64,000 bases of DNA, taken from contig OY755178.1 of the NCBI GenBank assembly GCA_963576735.1, positions 6,386,001 to 6,450,000 of the forward strand, given 5' to 3'. Shown one piece after another: positions 44,285-55,762 of the stretch. The stretch comes from Bedellia somnulentella (lineage: Eukaryota; Arthropoda; Insecta; Lepidoptera; Bedelliidae). Position numbers and translations under genes: made by a program. Below the pieces are notes generated by a model. The model ran no database searches. It saw only the letters and a program-made list of their open reading frames with translations, and was not told the origin of the DNA. Each line of letters starts with the position of its first letter. Position 1 is the first letter of the stretch.

Positions 44285-44535
44285 TTGCCGTGCCGTGCCG
44301 GCTTAGTATGTCACTACCCCTTTCAGCCCACGAGTGTCGTAAGAGGCGACTAAGGATATGGAACTTTTGAAATTGGTTTTTGGGCGATGTGGTTGACGAT
44401 CCATTACCAACTTTGCTTTATTTTAACCATCTTCTCCCCTATCAACTTCGAAATGTGGCTGAGGACTTTCTAGCTCTAAAGCTGTGGCTACCCCTTTTTT
44501 GGATTTATGGACGTGAGTATATGTATGTATTACTA
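44285..44535 (+). mobile_element. SINE-B (b), full length
   Basis: Starts about 30 bases after the tail of a subfamily a copy, same orientation. The 67-codon frame inside is not a gene. Confidence 0.82.
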
Positions 44536-45309
44536 CTAGTACTAGTACTTTTAAATATTATGGACTGGCCTTACACTGTTTAGTTACCTGCAATCGATAT
44601 TCGATTTAGTTTAGAATATTAGCTGAAGAATTTATTTGTTTGCTTGTATCTTAAACAACTGGAAACAATTTAATATTGATATTCAATGACGATTTGCTTA
44701 TTTGGCGATAGAAATTGTATCATATTAAATATTGTCAAAAGTCTTACTGCCCTTTTGAATCAGGCAGGACTGGTATTTTTTATGTATTTAATTTGTAAAA
44801 GAGAATATTGCACCCTTTTAAAACCTAGAATATTATGCGCGTTAAATTATGTCTAGAAAATTTCGGACCCATACGTTAATTTGATTTGGCAAATGGTAAG
44901 ACACTGGTTGAGAGGACTTTTTAAAATAACTACTTTTGTAAAACTTAGGCAGTTTATAATTTTTTTATCTAGCCAACCAAAATAAGCCCTGTGAAGTCAG
45001 TAAGGATTGCTGGTAGTTAAATCAGTAATGACATTATCTTCCGGAAACGTTCACATCTACTACGAAAAACTTACAGTCTCGTACAAAGTGTTTTATAGCT
45101 GGCTGCTGGCAACTAGATGGCTTGGTTTTTCGTGCAGATTAATCGCACGATAATCCAAGTAATCTAATTATTGACGATATTAAATCTTATTAATCGATGA
45201 GCGCCGGCAGCATGCACAAAAAAGTATACGATTCACGTTCGTATAGGATATTCTATATTGAGGTTACTGGAGCCATGCAAAAACTTCAAGCAGTTTTGAA
45301 ATAATTTAT
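44536..45309. other. no gene recognised
   Basis: AT-rich spacer; only an ACTAGTACTAGTACT run at its start. Confidence 0.45.
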
Positions 45310-45556
45310 GTACATACATACATTCATATACTCACGGTTATAAATCCCTAGAAGGGGTAGCCAGAGCTAAGGAATTAGAAATTTGCCACGTTTGGAAAGA
45401 TAAGTGAGGAAAAGATGGTAAAATAAAGGTTGTTGGTGATGGGTCTCCAACCGCATCGCCCAAAAATCCCTTAAAAGCCCCAATACCGTTAGTCGCTTCT
45501 TACGTACACCCACCGGAAGAAATGGGGTAGTGCTATTCTAAGCCGACACTACACGT
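45310..45556 (-). mobile_element. SINE-B (a), full length
   Basis: Minus-strand copy with a short deletion near AATTTGCCACG. Confidence 0.85.
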
Positions 45557-45657
45557 GTTTTGCCTAAAATCCAAATTACTATTAGATAACATAGGTTTAT
45601 GGACTTGTAAACCAAAGTTTACTTTTTTGACATTAATTAGTGTAATTCAGTGAAAAT

Positions 45658-45788
45658 ATTATATATAATAAACGGGATTAATTAACGAATAAGAATTTAA
45701 ATCACTAACGGGATTTATTTAATACGTAACATATCAATGTGTGATTTAAATTCATTTTCGGTGGTTAATCCCGTTTATTATATATAAT
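45658..45788. mobile_element. palindromic MITE, 131 bp
   Basis: Perfect 24-bp outer arms (45658-45681 and 45765-45788, containing AATAAACGGGATTAA) plus a second inner pair (45693-45705 and 45741-45753, GAATTTAAATCAC). The whole unit folds into one hairpin. No coding capacity. Confidence 0.75.
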
Positions 45789-46301
45789 GTCTACAAATCG
45801 CGAAGATTTCAAAAGTGCATCAGTGATAATATTTATATTATTTTTTCCTCTACCCAAATCACATATATGTATTACGTCACATTATCATTCCGAAAAATAA
45901 TTTTGCATAAAACTTCTTTTTTTATATACACCTGTAAAAATAGTATGAGTAACAGCTCCTTCAATTTGCATAAATAAATACAGCAGGAGTAGGCCAAATT
46001 ATACGCAACAACTTTTCCGCCAATTTCCCTGTGCAAATTAGCTACATAGTTATTAATTAATAACAGCTTAACTCTGCGAAAAACCTCAGTAAGTAATAAA
46101 CGTGCATATATGATGACCGCGGTTATGCGGTGACGTACTTGGTTAGGAACTAATCTGCTAAATTCAGAATTTAAATTGCACCCGGATTTATTAAGCTTTT
46201 AGTTAGTGGTATTCAGTGGTGAAAATTGCACTGTACTTATGCATTATATAGGCTCATGCGATTTTATTCAGAATATTTTATAGATATTATTTTATAGGTT
46301 T
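45789..46301. other. no gene recognised
   Basis: AT-rich spacer. Confidence 0.5.
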
Positions 46302-46560
46302 TGCTGTGTACTGTCGGCTTAGAATAGCACTACCCCATTTCTTCCGGTGGGTATACGTAAGAGGCGACTAACGGTATTGGGGCTTTTTAAGGGATTTTTG
46401 GGCGATGCGGTTGGAGGCCCATCACCAACAACCTTTATTTTACCATCTTTTCCCCACGCAACTTCCAAAAGTGGCTGAAGAATTTTAATTCCTTAGCTCT
46501 GGCTACCCTTTCTAGGGATTTATAGCCGTGAGTATATGTATGTATGTATGTATGTTTATA
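46302..46560 (+). mobile_element. SINE-B (a), full length
   Basis: Close to consensus, with a longer (TATG) tail (46533-46553). Confidence 0.87.
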
Positions 46561-47094
46561 GATATTCACTTGATTTGAACATAAGACGTCCGAATACAGA
46601 ATTTATTCACTTATCTACTATGCCACAAGCTCTCAATATTTTAAGTCCGCCTCTATTTGTACGCTTTTATTTATCTCTTAAAAACTAACATTGTATGTTG
46701 ATGAACGTTTGAAATTTTCCCCACGTCACGTAATATTTATCTTAGAGTCCAATATTTTAGCATGCGGGCGCTCTCGCAGCAGTGCGCTATGAAATATAAA
46801 ACGTCCCTGACAAACGTCCGCCGCCCTTTTTGTGTACGATGTGTATAGTTTGAATATATTCACACTGCACGCTGTAAACAATTATACAATTTTTCATCTA
46901 TTGTTGCACTAGTAAAAAGATCGATGGATTTGAATGGAGCAACAGAGGTCTGACATGATAGTATAATAAATTGATGTATAGATTAATATCGTAACAGAGA
47001 GTATCTACCTATCCTAATGTAATTATGCTTTAACTTGTTTTTGTGTGCATGCTCTAATCTTTATTTAATAACTAAGTAATAATACCATAGAAGT
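46561..47094. other. no gene recognised
   Basis: 46735-46830 is GC-richer (GGGCGCTCTCGCAGCAGTGCGC, then AATATAAAACG), a faint promoter-like look with no further support. Confidence 0.35.
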
Positions 47095-47320
47095 TAAAGT
47101 TCAGGCCGTAAATTCCCTAAGGGGCGGCAGAGCTACCAATACTTCTGAACATCACGTGATATACTTTTCACCTTGTTTTCATAGTAGTGTGCAAGTGCAA
47201 GTGCAAGCAGATGATCGAGGGCAGGCTACAGCCTTTTTGTACGAATACACTGTAACATGACTAAGTACAACTCAACCATGTTAGTTTCCTCACGATGGTT
47301 TCCCTGAACGTTAATAAGTT
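47095..47320 (-). mobile_element. SINE-A, diverged, head missing
   Basis: TACCAATACTTCTGAACATCACGTGATA to CCATGTTAGTTTCCTCACGATGG. An insertion GCAAGTGCAAGTGCAAG replaces part of the middle. Confidence 0.7.
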
Positions 47321-47379
47321 GTGTTATTAGTACTAGTTAGTAGTAGTCTAATAGTCAGAGTAAGATGTTTCATTTACAT

Positions 47380-47535
47380 ATATACAATTACTCACGGCCA
47401 GAAATCCCAAAAAGGAATAGCCAGGTCTTTAGAGCTAGAAATTCCTCAGCCACATTTGGAAGTTGATAGGGAACAAGATGGTAGAAATAAAGTATCGTTG
47501 GAGATGGGTCTCCAGCCGCATCACTGAAAGACCAC
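47380..47535 (-). mobile_element. SINE-B (b), 3' two thirds
   Basis: Tail side decayed. Stops after CCGCATCACTGAAAGACCACTT. Confidence 0.7.
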
Positions 47536-48964
47536 TTATTCCATTTAGTAAACCTAATGCAATGATTCAGACTTTATTATTAGAAAAAAAAATTTTAAGC
47601 AATAATATTGAAATTGTAAAAGATTATATATTTGGATATTAATTACAAATTCAATTTTAACCATTGATTTATTTCGGTTGAGTAACGGTTGCAGCGCTCG
47701 CCTCAGGTTTCCTGGGTTTCGTGTTTACTTTTGCAAGGTTATAATATCAAACTAAATTTGCGAGATTAAGCTCAGTTTGTTAGGATATTGATGGCTGAAT
47801 CTTTTGATCATACGAAAATTAGGATGAGATTCGCCCGTTTACTATCACGGTAGTGGTTATTAGTCTACCAACTTGCACTAGCACAGCTCAAAAGACAAAG
47901 GCCAAATCATAATATTCCTGCTAGTTTTTTTTTAATCCTACAGTCACATCTTGGCTGTTAGTTATTGAGTTAATTACTACTCATATATGGTAGATGGAAT
48001 TTTTTTAATTCTCTTTTAAGAAATCAAATAGAAACCTCAAAAATAAGAGACCACAGATATCTTTTTTTTGTTTAAAATCTTTTCAAGACGTGAATAGATA
48101 TGGATGAAACATTTGCATTGACTTTCAACTATTGTCACTCAAAAAAGCTTTAAAGGCTCATTTATGTTGTTTTCAAGTTGACGATATTAGTATGCCTTAT
48201 CATTATATTAAAACTAACTATTTATTTCACTCAATGGTTGATACAACAAAAATATTTCTGTACATTAAAAAGAAACTCGTTTATTAAAGTAACAAGTTCG
48301 ATTAATCATTTAACAAAACGGACAGGCCCACCCCAAGGGGTGCTCGAGTTATCACAGCATACCACCGCTGCCTCCCGACTTAAAGCACTATTATACGTCG
48401 CATTTCCCGATAACACTTTAAGTTTGAAATACTGCCTTTTATAGCAGCCCCTAGAGCTAACATACGCACATAAATTGACTAGTGAATAGAGCGGACGACA
48501 AGCCAATTTCTATGAATGTACGAATTACGTAAATATGCTATTGTCTGCATTCATGCATCAAGAAACATGGAAAGACCAATATTGTTGGAACGATGCGAAA
48601 TTATGTTCCAAATCGTGGTTCCGACTGCATTTTTCCAACAATCATTGGCTCCACTCCAACCTTTATCCGTCCTGCATATAACGTTTATCCTCTGAGTTGA
48701 CAACAAAATAAACTTTGCTTTAAATTTCGTTTTTTATACAAAGCTCTTTTTACGCTTGAAATACGGGTTGAGCTAAGTTGGTATCTTTGTTTTTGATGTG
48801 TGTTTAACACATTTTGTTAAATGTGGCTGTTTTGTTACAAAAGGATTCTGGCTGACGGACTTTATTTAATAGATTCTTCATTTTATTTTAGTTTAGAGTA
48901 TGAATAGTGCGTGTATGTACGTATATGTATAATTTTGAGTATAACGATATTTTTTGACGATTGA
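47536..48964. other. no gene recognised
   Basis: AT-rich apart from a GC-balanced patch at 48320-48500, where both strands have frames of 66-88 codons. I recognise no domain or splice pattern in either. Confidence 0.4.
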
Positions 48965-49125
48965 TTTTTGGGCGATGTGGTTGGAGACCCGTCACCGAAA
49001 ACGTTTATTATTATCATGTTTTCCCCAATCAACTTCCAAAAGTGGCTGTGGAATTTATCATTCCAAAGCTCTGGCTTCCCCGTTAAGGGATTTATAGCCG
49101 TGAGTATATGTATGTATGTATAACG
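48965..49125 (+). mobile_element. SINE-B (a), 3' two thirds
   Basis: From TTTTTGGGCGATGTGGTTGG to the TATG tail. Confidence 0.75.
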
Positions 49126-49149
49126 ATATTAAGAAACTTTTTAATTATT

Positions 49150-49285
49150 GCGTACATACATATTTATAGGGCAATAAATTCCTAGAAGTGGTAGGCAGAG
49201 CTTTAGAATTAGAAATTCATCAGCCACTTTTAGAAGTTGAGTAGGGATAAGATTGTAAAATAAAGGATGATGGTGGTGAGTCAAT
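49150..49285 (-). mobile_element. SINE-B 3' half
   Basis: TACATACATATTTATAGGGC to AGGATGATGGTGGTGAGTC. Tail-to-tail with the previous copy. Confidence 0.65.
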
Positions 49286-49558
49286 AAATCAGTTAAACAT
49301 CACTGTTCGATTCATCATTTATCAACCTTTGGTGTTTGCACGGAAAAACCACGACTTACACCAAGAATAAACTGGTTTTAACAATTTAGAGGTCTAAATT
49401 AAACAAATTTGTGTTCTACAAGTTTTGGTTTATGCTATAATAAATTGAAGACGACTCAGGGACCCAAATCGCATTCGAACCAAAATGCACCCTGAGCAAA
49501 ATGACCCTTGGATTTAGCTCATCACAGTCATCTATTTTTGACGTTCCTACTGTACAAG

Positions 49559-49755
49559 TTTTTAAGCAACAACCTCCCAAGAAACATAATATCATCTACA
49601 AATTACTATCATAATTAATACCCAAATAAATCAACATCACACAAAAGTCATCGAGCAAACAATGCAAGAGGAAACAGTAGATTATGGCAGCTTATAACGC
49701 GGCATTATTCAATGTCACAACAATAGACACAAACTCAAGTAGGGCCGAGATAAGA
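49559..49755 (+). repeat. direct repeat, copy 1
   Basis: About 195 bases that recur at 50026-50225 with few differences (shared CAAGAGGAAACAGTAGATTATGGCAGC and AAACTCAAGTAGGGCCGAGATAAGAA). Confidence 0.8.
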
Positions 49756-49757
49756 AT

Positions 49758-49925
49758 ATTTCAGATTGGGGTAGGCAGAGACTATCGATGTATATGATCC
49801 TGGCAAACTTCTCTAGCTTCGTTCACATTCTTCAATCTTTCATACATGCTCTTTTATTTTTCAAACTACGGACGCCTGCCTTTTTGAGCACACTTTATTT
49901 GATTCAGGCGTGTCCTCCGTGGTTG
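49758..49925 (-). mobile_element. LINE-1 3' fragment
   Basis: TTGGGGTAGGCAGAGACTATCGATG to TGTCCTCCGTGGTTG, matching the reverse complement of 54815-54985. It lies between the two direct repeats. Confidence 0.78.
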
Positions 49926-50025
49926 ATAAATGATTAAATACTTAAAATATAACACAGAGAGACCCCAGAAAGACTAAAGATACCGATATATTTAGCTTAA
50001 CAAATATATATTCTAAATTATGCTA

Positions 50026-50225
50026 GTTTTTAAGCAAACAACAAACTATCATCTACAAAAATGATTTAATCACTATCATAATTATTACCCAAATAAATCA
50101 ACATCACACAAAAGCCATCAAGCAAGCAATGCAAGAGGAAACAGTAGATTATGGCAGCTTATAACGTGGCATTATTCAATGTCACAACAATAGACACAAA
50201 CTCAAGTAGGGCCGAGATAAGAACA
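50026..50225 (+). repeat. direct repeat, copy 2
   Basis: Second copy of 49559-49755. Confidence 0.8.
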
Positions 50226-51405
50226 GTTCATTGAGCAGGATCGCTCCAGTGTGCGCCATTTTCTGAGAAATACCAATTTACTTTGCTTGGTTGTTATACG
50301 TCAATAATGGCTGCTGGTTTTTTGTAACAGGCTGAAGTTCTTAATTTTCACGTTGGTTTAGTTTACATTGTTGTTTTCCAAGAATTTTAAATATTTTTCA
50401 GTCAAAATTGAATTTATGAATGTGGTGGTTAGTTTTTTATTTGAGTAATTATTTATATTTTAATTGTGTACAACCAAATTCACATGACTATGTAAACGCA
50501 AAATATTGTATGAAGCTGAAAAAAACATTATTTTATGTTCTAGAACTTATAAAAACTAGTACATTAATCATATTTGCATTACATTTTATATTGACTACTT
50601 TTCTGAAGCCCAGATTTAGCTAGTTATTGGCTTCAGCCTGCAATAACCTACCAAACTAGATTAAACCGCACAAATAGATTTTATGAGTTTACGCTCGGAG
50701 ATTCGAACCTGAGACTACCAAATGCTGTTAGTTCCAGATATTGACACTGTAGTATTTATCAGTTTACTCGCACTAAACCAGTGGCAGTGTGAAGGGTTAT
50801 GGGTAAAACTAACTTTTCAAGATAGGAACATAATGAGCTATGATGAATTAGTTCATTGTTATAATTTTAAATTCCATCGTTTTTGTAGCAATTCATCTTT
50901 GCTTTGCTTAAACGAAAAATACTATGTAGGTGTTTTCAATAGGCACTCGATAATAAAAAAAACATCATTATCAGTTTGTATGCAGTCTAATCTAATATAA
51001 TATAAAAGAAAATAATATAAAAAACGCAAAACTATTCGTAACAATAAACAAAAACATTTAATTATACACTGTACAACAGCAGATTAAATAAAGTACCATT
51101 AGAAGTTCTCCGTAAGAATAAATACTTAAGAACGCGAGTGTAATTTACAACTACAACTATTTCGGATAGTGCATCAAACTACCATTCCACCAATTTAATG
51201 CTTTCCAACATGAAACTGCACTCGCGGGGCGATGTTCTATTTCAAACCTCGCTTGATAATTGTCTATGACTGGTGCAAAAGCTTTACCAGCACCGCTTTA
51301 TTTTAAGCATGATTTATAAATGCAATAAGTACTTGCAGCTTTAAGTGTTTAGTTATTAATAAAAGTATAAACCAAAACTTATAAATATTTGCCGACTTAG
51401 AATGT
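50226..51405. other. no gene recognised
   Basis: AT-rich. The frames at 50420-50623 and 50722-51000 show no recognisable domain. Confidence 0.45.
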
Positions 51406-51655
51406 CTTTGCTGTGTAGTGTCGGCTTAGAATAGCACTACCCCATTTCTTCCGTTGGGTGTACGTAAGAGGCGACTAACGGTATTGGGGCTATTAAGGTA
51501 TTTTTGGGCGACGCAGTTGGAGACCCATCACCAACAACCTTTATTTTACCATCTTTTCCCCACTCAACTTTCCAAAAGTGGCTGAGGAATTTCTAATTCC
51601 TTAGCTTTGGCTACCCCATGCAGGGATTTATAGCCGTGAGTATATGTATGTATGT
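51406..51655 (+). mobile_element. SINE-B (a), full length
   Basis: Close to consensus, with a TATG tail ending at about 51654. Confidence 0.87.
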
Positions 51656-51870
51656 AAGAATGTCACTACCCCTTTCTAATCACGGGTGTCGTATGAGGTG
51701 ACTAGGGTTATGGGGTTTTTGAAGTGGTTTTTGGGCGATACGACCCATCACCTACGAAACTTTATTTCTATCATCTTGTCTCTTATCAACTTCCAAATGT
51801 GGCTAAAGAGTTTCTAGCTCTAAAGCTCAGGGTACCCCCTTTTTGGATTTATGGCCGTGAGTATATAAAT
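51656..51870 (+). mobile_element. SINE-B (b), inserted in the tail of (a)
   Basis: Begins directly after the TATG run (AAGAATGTCACTACCCC). It lacks its first ~25 bases and carries a deletion at GGGCGATACGACCCATCACC. Confidence 0.8.
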
Positions 51871-51899
51871 AATTGAAAATTGCGCATCAAAAATATAGA

Positions 51900-52115
51900 T
51901 TAAAACAAAACTCAACGTATCCGCCGTATATTCCCTGGCGTGGCAGAGGTACCAACACTTCTGAACATCACATGATTTTTCCCACCTGGTGTTCAGAAAA
52001 CCCGTGTTTTGCTTGGACTGTGAATACACGCGATGTGGGCTATCCTACTGCCGGTCTGGACAAATGAACTCTAACATGACACAGTTTAGCCAAGTGGGTT
52101 TCTTCACCATGTTTT
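51900..52115 (-). mobile_element. SINE-A, diverged, head missing
   Basis: CCGCCGTATATTCCCTGGCGTGGCAGAGGTACC to GTGGGTTTCTTCACCATGTTTTC. Confidence 0.75.
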
Positions 52116-52117
52116 CA

Positions 52118-52365
52118 TACATACATACATATACTCAGTGCTATAGAAGGGGTAGCCAGAGCTTCAGAATAAGATATTTGGAAGCCACCTCAGCCACCTT
52201 TGGAAGATGAGTGGGTAAAAATTGGTAAAATAAATGTTGTTGGTGATGGATCTCCAACCGCAGCCCAAAAATCCATTAAAAGCCCCAATATCCTTAGTCA
52301 CCTCTTACGTACACCCACAGATAGAAATGGGGTAGTGCCATTCTAAGCCGACACTACACAGCTTC
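52118..52365 (-). mobile_element. SINE-B (a)
   Basis: Abuts the previous SINE-A. Deletion near ACTCAGTGCTATAGAAGGGG and a short insertion before CAGCCACC. Confidence 0.82.
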
Positions 52366-52804
52366 CTTAATTTTTTCTTTCCATGTTTTTCTTCATTGTT
52401 AACAATGAAGGCTCGCCTCAGGGTTTGAATACACAACTCCAGCATGGACGACACGACATAATTTTCATACTGCACATTGTAAAACCGTAGCAATACGCTT
52501 CCTTGATAGTACTTTTAAGTTGTCTAAAGTATGTATCAAACTATAACAGAAAAGAAGAAGAATGAAATGTATGATCATCAAATTTGTCCTTACCATATTC
52601 GGATATATTTTCAATAGGAATCAAATATTTAAATAGGTATAGAATGAGAAGGAATACTTAAGAATATAGATTTAAATTTTTTGTTGTAGCTATTTCTTCT
52701 AGTGGGTGTCATACAAGGCGAGTAACGGTATCCATACGGGTCCCATCCCCAACCATCATTCATTTAAAAAAATATACTTACTCAACTCGAAAAATACCTA
52801 CAAG
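52366..52804. other. no gene recognised; SINE-B scrap near 52695-52780
   Basis: Mostly AT-rich. GTGGGTGTCATACAAGGCGAGTAACGGTATCC and CCCATCCCCAACC look like an old SINE-B piece. Confidence 0.4.
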
Positions 52805-53132
52805 TATATGAGAATAACAATTAATTTGGCAACCATAATTTAAAGGTAGAACAAAATGTCCCTACAGCAGCAGAGCGCGTCAGATGTAGTTGAGCTTTAT
52901 TTTGCAATTGAAAAATGATCTTGTCAAATATTGACACACTCATTCTCACGATGTGATGCAAATTGAAGTATCTACCTGTTGTAGGGCGTTTCATTTTGTT
53001 TGTTTTAATGGAAAAGCAATTTTCTTTGTTAAAGGAGACCCCCGGTAAAGCAACAGTAAAAGGTTTCCTAGAAATAAAATAAGATATTGTAGCAACATCA
53101 AATTAAGATTATATTTAACAAGAATTCCTCCC
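52805..53132 (+). repeat. long direct repeat, copy 1
   Basis: About 325 bases repeated at 53300-53773. Shared text includes CCCTACAGCAGCAGAGCGCG and GACACACTCATTCTCACG. Confidence 0.85.
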
Positions 53133-53139
53133 ATAACTT

Positions 53140-53290
53140 AAACTAATATTTTCGGAGGTGGGTCTCCAACCACATCGCCGAGAAATCAGTTAAGCCCCGA
53201 TACCCTAAGTCGCCTTTTACGATCACCCATGGGAAGAAATGGGGTAATGCTATTCTAAATTGTCACTTTACTGCACTCAACTTCCAAAAA
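53140..53290 (-). mobile_element. SINE-B 5' half
   Basis: GGTGGGTCTCCAACCACATCGCC to ATGCTATTCTAAATTGTCAC, between the two direct repeats. Confidence 0.65.
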
Positions 53291-53299
53291 AACCCACGA

Positions 53300-53773
53300 G
53301 CGTATGAGAATAACAACTAATTGGTCAACAATAATTTAAAGGTAGAACAAAATGTCCCTACAGCAGCAGAGCGCGTCAGATGTAGTTGAACTTTATTTTA
53401 CAATTGAAAAATGATCTTGTCAAATATTGACACACTCATTCTCACGATGTGATGCAAATTGAAGTATCTCCCTGTGTGCGGTGTTTCATTTTGTTTGATT
53501 TAATGGAAAAGCAATTTTCTTTGTTAAAGGAGACCCCTGCATGGTTAGTACTAGCAACCGTTTTACTAGATATCGCGTGGTATAAAACAGCCATCCCTTT
53601 TGTTCTTACATGATATCGTATACTTTTATCGCATTCTAACTCACAGAGTCACGATAAAATAACACTCGTGCTAGGCTTTCTGGTAAGGCAACATAAAAGG
53701 TTTCCTAGAAATAAAATAATAGGATATTGTTGCAACATTAAATTAAGATAATATTTATCAAGAATTCCTCCCA
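53300..53773 (+). repeat. long direct repeat, copy 2, with 146-bp insertion
   Basis: Same sequence as copy 1 but interrupted at the AGACCCC/GGTAA point by 53538-53683. Confidence 0.85.
53538..53683. mobile_element. 146-bp insertion element (Rep-7)
   Basis: Present in copy 2 and absent from copy 1, which gives its exact limits. Starts GCATGGTTAGTACTAGCAACC and ends GTGCTAGGCTTTCTG. The 5' part recurs at 58098-58160 (TAGCTAGTACCAGCGACC, AGATATTGCGTGGTATAA) and the 3' part at 59611-59645. Class unknown. Confidence 0.65.
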
Positions 53774-53775
53774 CC

Positions 53776-54078
53776 GAGTTGGCCTTTAAAATGAAATAAC
53801 CTCGAAATTACAAGGAGTAATATTTCTATACCTTTTGGTACCTTAATTAATAAAATCAAACAAACGGTAATTAAAAAAAACCATCCAGTGGCAGAACAAG
53901 CGGATGTAAAAATTATAAAAGATTATTTTTTATATTTTGTGGTTCGAGTTTTTAAATAAGAAACAATGAAATTATATTAACTTAAATATTAATCCCAGTC
54001 ATTATTTTAAATGAAAGAATCTATTTAATAAAATAAATTGTTATAGTTCAATTTCTTCATGGATTCTTCATGGATTCT
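53776..54078. other. no gene recognised
   Basis: AT-rich spacer. A short tandem TTCTTCATGGA repeat (54056-54080) marks the LINE-1 5' junction. Confidence 0.5.
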
Positions 54079-54080
54079 TC

Positions 54081-54992
54081 AATTTGTTCATGGATGACTG
54101 TTTGACAGAGTTGCGAGAAAGTGATTATGGACTAAGAATGGGTGGATTCATCATTAAATGCCTCTTGTATGCTGACGATCAAGTGCTACTTGCATCATCG
54201 GCAGAAGAGTTGCAAGAGATGATGAATATTGCATGTGCGTCTTTTGAAAAAAAGGGAATGAGGGTGAATGTGGATAAAACAAAAACTATGGTTTTTGAGA
54301 GAGAGGTGAATATGACCGAATGCGTGATTGAGATTAATGGTAAGAAAGTGGAACAAGTGAAAGAGTTTGTATATTTGGGAAGTTTGTTTACTAGGGATGG
54401 AAAGTGTGATGAAGATATCGAGAGAAGAGTGAAAAAGGGTAATGCGGTAAATGTAGCACTGGATAGTCTAATGTCTAGTCAGTCGGTGTCTGAAAAGGCC
54501 CGAATGGCTGTGCATGATGCTGTCCTCGTTCCTACGCTTATGTATGGCAGTGAATGTTGGGTGTGGCAGAAGAAGCATGAAAGTAGAGTGAATGCAGTAG
54601 AAATGAGATCCCTCAGAAAAGTATGTAATGTAAGGTTATGTGATCGTGTGAGGAATGATGTGATTCGTGAAAGGTGTGGTGTAAAAGATGATATTGTAAG
54701 AAAGATAGAAAAAGGAATGTTGAGATGGTTTGGGCAAATAGAGAGGATGGATGACAGTAAATTGGTGAAAGAGATATATAGAGCCAATGTGGAAGGTAAT
54801 GTTAGTAGAGGACGACCTCGGAGGACACATTTGGATCAAATAGAACATGTGCTCAAAAAGGCAGGTGTCCGCAGTATGAAGAATAAAAGAGCATGTATGA
54901 AAAGATTGATGGATGTAAACGAAACCAGAGAGGTTTGCCAGGATCGTACAAAGTGGCGATCGATAGTCTCTGCCTACCCCAATGGGAACTAA
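54081..54992 (+). pseudogene. LINE-1 reverse transcriptase, C-terminal part
   Basis: An uninterrupted frame of 303 codons. It starts NLFMDDCLTELRE just upstream of the RT active site CLLYADDQVLLA (catalytic YADD). Thumb-like NVDKTKTMVFE, GKKVEQVKEFVYLGSLFTRDGKC and LVPTLMYGSECWVWQKK follow. The C-terminal tail has RERCGVKDDIV.KIEKGMLRWFG.IERMDD, VSRGRPRRTHLDQI and KWRSIVSAYPNGN. This is the RT C-terminus common in lepidopteran LINEs; I do not assign the clade. The endonuclease and RT fingers are absent by 5' truncation, so it cannot act alone. No ATG at the frame start (TTG). The lack of stops suggests a young copy. Confidence 0.9.
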
Positions 54993-55022
54993 CGGCGTGA
55001 GAATATGTATGTATGTATGCAT
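54081..55022 (+). mobile_element. LINE-1, longest copy, 5' truncated
   Basis: Carries the RT palm to the natural stop, a very short 3' UTR (GGCGTGAGAATATG) and a (TATG) tail to 55022. There is no poly(A). It is the reference for all LINE-1 scraps in the window. Confidence 0.9.
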
Positions 55023-55033
55023 GTAAATTGTTA

Positions 55034-55150
55034 TAGGTTAGTTGTGTAGTGTTGGCTAACCCATTTCTTAGACTTATGATCTTGCGCTCATTAACGAAAA
55101 TGACTGAGGAATAACTTAATCCGAAACTCTGGTCACCTTTTTTGAATCAA
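55034..55150 (+). mobile_element. SINE-B scrap
   Basis: GTTGTGTAGTGTTGGCTAACCCATTTCTTAG and AAATGACTGAGGAATAACTTAATCCG only. Confidence 0.45.
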
Positions 55151-55199
55151 AGCAGTAACTGTATATTCAGATATCTTCAATATAATATAAATAAATAAA

Positions 55200-55310
55200 G
55201 GACCATGAATGTGACAGAAGCAAGAGAGATGTGTCAGTCAGTGTTAGTAGAAACTTATTTGGCAAAACCTAACCCCAATGAAAACAACGGGCGTAAGTAC
55301 AAGTAAGTAA
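55200..55310 (+). mobile_element. LINE-1 3' scrap, TAAG-tail lineage
   Basis: GACCATGAATGTGACAGAAGCAAGAGAG to ACCCCAATGAAAACAACGGGCGTAAGTACAAGTAAG. Confidence 0.6.
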
Positions 55311-55545
55311 AAAACCAACTGAAATTTTAAATATGTTAATTTTTATCCTGTTGCCACTTAGATCAATAAGTTATAATTAGATGATTCAACAGTCACCAAT
55401 TTCAAAGAACGCTGGTGTTATTTTATTTCACCATCGTAAATATTGGCTAATCGTGAAAAATGGAGAAAGGACTCTGTCTGCCTACCTGAAAACGAAGCTA
55501 CTGCAAATATAAAAATGTACTGCCCAGTGCTGTATGGTATACTGA

Positions 55546-55762
55546 AAGGTGCTCCCTCACCGGGGGCATGCGCGGGTAATGTAACGTTACAGATTCGAGC
55601 ATTACATCAGTAAAGTGAGCATTACAATTGTTTACAAACATGTATCTTGTAATGATTTTATGAATGATTGTATGAATTACACGCGAATTCAATACAATTT
55701 TTGTATAATGCTCAAAGACGAGTGTATCATATTATAGTACAGTACCGGTGAGGGGGCACCTT
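55546..55762. mobile_element. MITE, 217 bp
   Basis: Terminal inverted repeats AAGGTGCTCCCTCACCGG (55546-55563) and its complement at 55745-55762 match 17 of 18. A second weak inner pair involves GAGCATTAC / ATAATGCTC. No coding capacity. Target duplication unclear. Confidence 0.7.

Noticed and set aside
54479..55022. Minus-strand frames of 102 and 128 codons
   Set aside because: Shadows of LINE-1 RT.
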